The position numbers and the translations under genes are program-made. The notes below the pieces were generated by a model, which saw only the letters and a list, made by a program, of their open reading frames with translations, was not told the DNA's origin and made no database searches. Of a DNA stretch of 41,043 bases, positions 41,014-41,043 are shown piece after piece; position 1 is the stretch's first letter, and every line of letters begins with the position of its first letter. Origin of the DNA: Actinomycetota bacterium (lineage in GTDB: Bacteria; Actinomycetota; Acidimicrobiia; Acidimicrobiales; Ilumatobacteraceae); assembly GCA_009703055.1 (NCBI GenBank), contig WLGW01000008.1:1-41043 (forward strand). The letters are read 5' to 3'.

Positions 41014-41043
41014 GGTGAGCTCCTCTCGGTTACGGGTACGGAA

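Noticed and set aside
1-41043. tRNA, rRNA, CRISPR array, insertion sequence or prophage
   Set aside because: No cloverleaf, spaced repeat array, transposase or integrase motif was seen on either strand.

Overview
The window is ordinary-looking chromosomal DNA from an actinobacterium, by inference probably class Acidimicrobiia or a relative. The basis is an actinobacterial-type fused 2-oxoglutarate decarboxylase/dehydrogenase (Kgd), a NucS/EndoMS mismatch endonuclease, an F420-type LLM oxidoreductase, a WS/DGAT acyltransferase, and many acyl-CoA genes. GC content counted by eye on a few lines is near 50%. Genes are packed tightly: ATGA, GTGA, TGATG and TAATG stop/start overlaps are common, and at least seven genes have a TANNNT box 6-9 bases before the start codon instead of a Shine-Dalgarno sequence, which suggests leaderless transcripts. 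I found no rRNA, tRNA, CRISPR array, insertion sequence, integrase or phage gene.

Layout. 1-4.5 kb: kgd (3' end outside the window), a divergent cupredoxin lipoprotein, a bidirectional terminator and a PuuD-N-like membrane protein. 4.6-8.2 kb: a tightly coupled plus-strand run of ettA, a small membrane protein, cysQ and an enoyl-CoA hydratase-family gene. 8.2-9.7 kb: a VOC protein and a family III CoA transferase on the minus strand. 9.8-12.1 kb: a UbiB/ABC1 kinase-like gene and nucS. 12.2-16.1 kb: a minus-strand three-gene locus reading J-domain-like/TPR-like protein, membrane-anchored GrpE-like protein, divergent Hsp70; this is the best candidate for an undescribed system. 16.3-19.3 kb: assimilatory sulfate reduction genes cysH-cysD-cysN. 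19.4-20.9 kb: an iron-sulfur (FeS-BCP) cryptochrome/photolyase. 21-23.2 kb: a small hypothetical gene, then an SDR/MaoC pair forming a split MFE-2-like unit. 23.3-26.8 kb: geranylgeranyl-reductase-family flavoprotein, nitronate monooxygenase-like protein and MFS transporter. 26.7-29 kb: beta-lactamase-fold hydrolase and LLM oxidoreductase. 29-31.3 kb: alpha/beta hydrolase coupled to an unusual S51-peptidase-like protein carrying a cysteinyl-tRNA-synthetase C-terminal domain. 31.3-34 kb: a zinc/manganese ABC importer. 34-41 kb: P450 and acyl-CoA dehydrogenase divergent from an SDR, alpha/beta hydrolase and PAP2 phosphatase, then a DsbA-family protein, a WS/DGAT and a 54-residue gene.

Together the metabolic genes suggest a lipid- or sterol-using aerobe: P450, acyl-CoA dehydrogenase, hydratases, (3R)-hydroxyacyl-CoA dehydrogenases, CoA transferase, hydrolases and WS/DGAT would handle branched or cyclic acyl-CoAs and storage lipid. 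The substrate is inferred from family membership only. The sequence features most worth a second look are the Hsp70/GrpE/J-like locus, the S51-CysRS fusion, three consecutive perfect inverted repeats at the SDR/hydrolase junction (37349-37417), and the recurrent leaderless start architecture.
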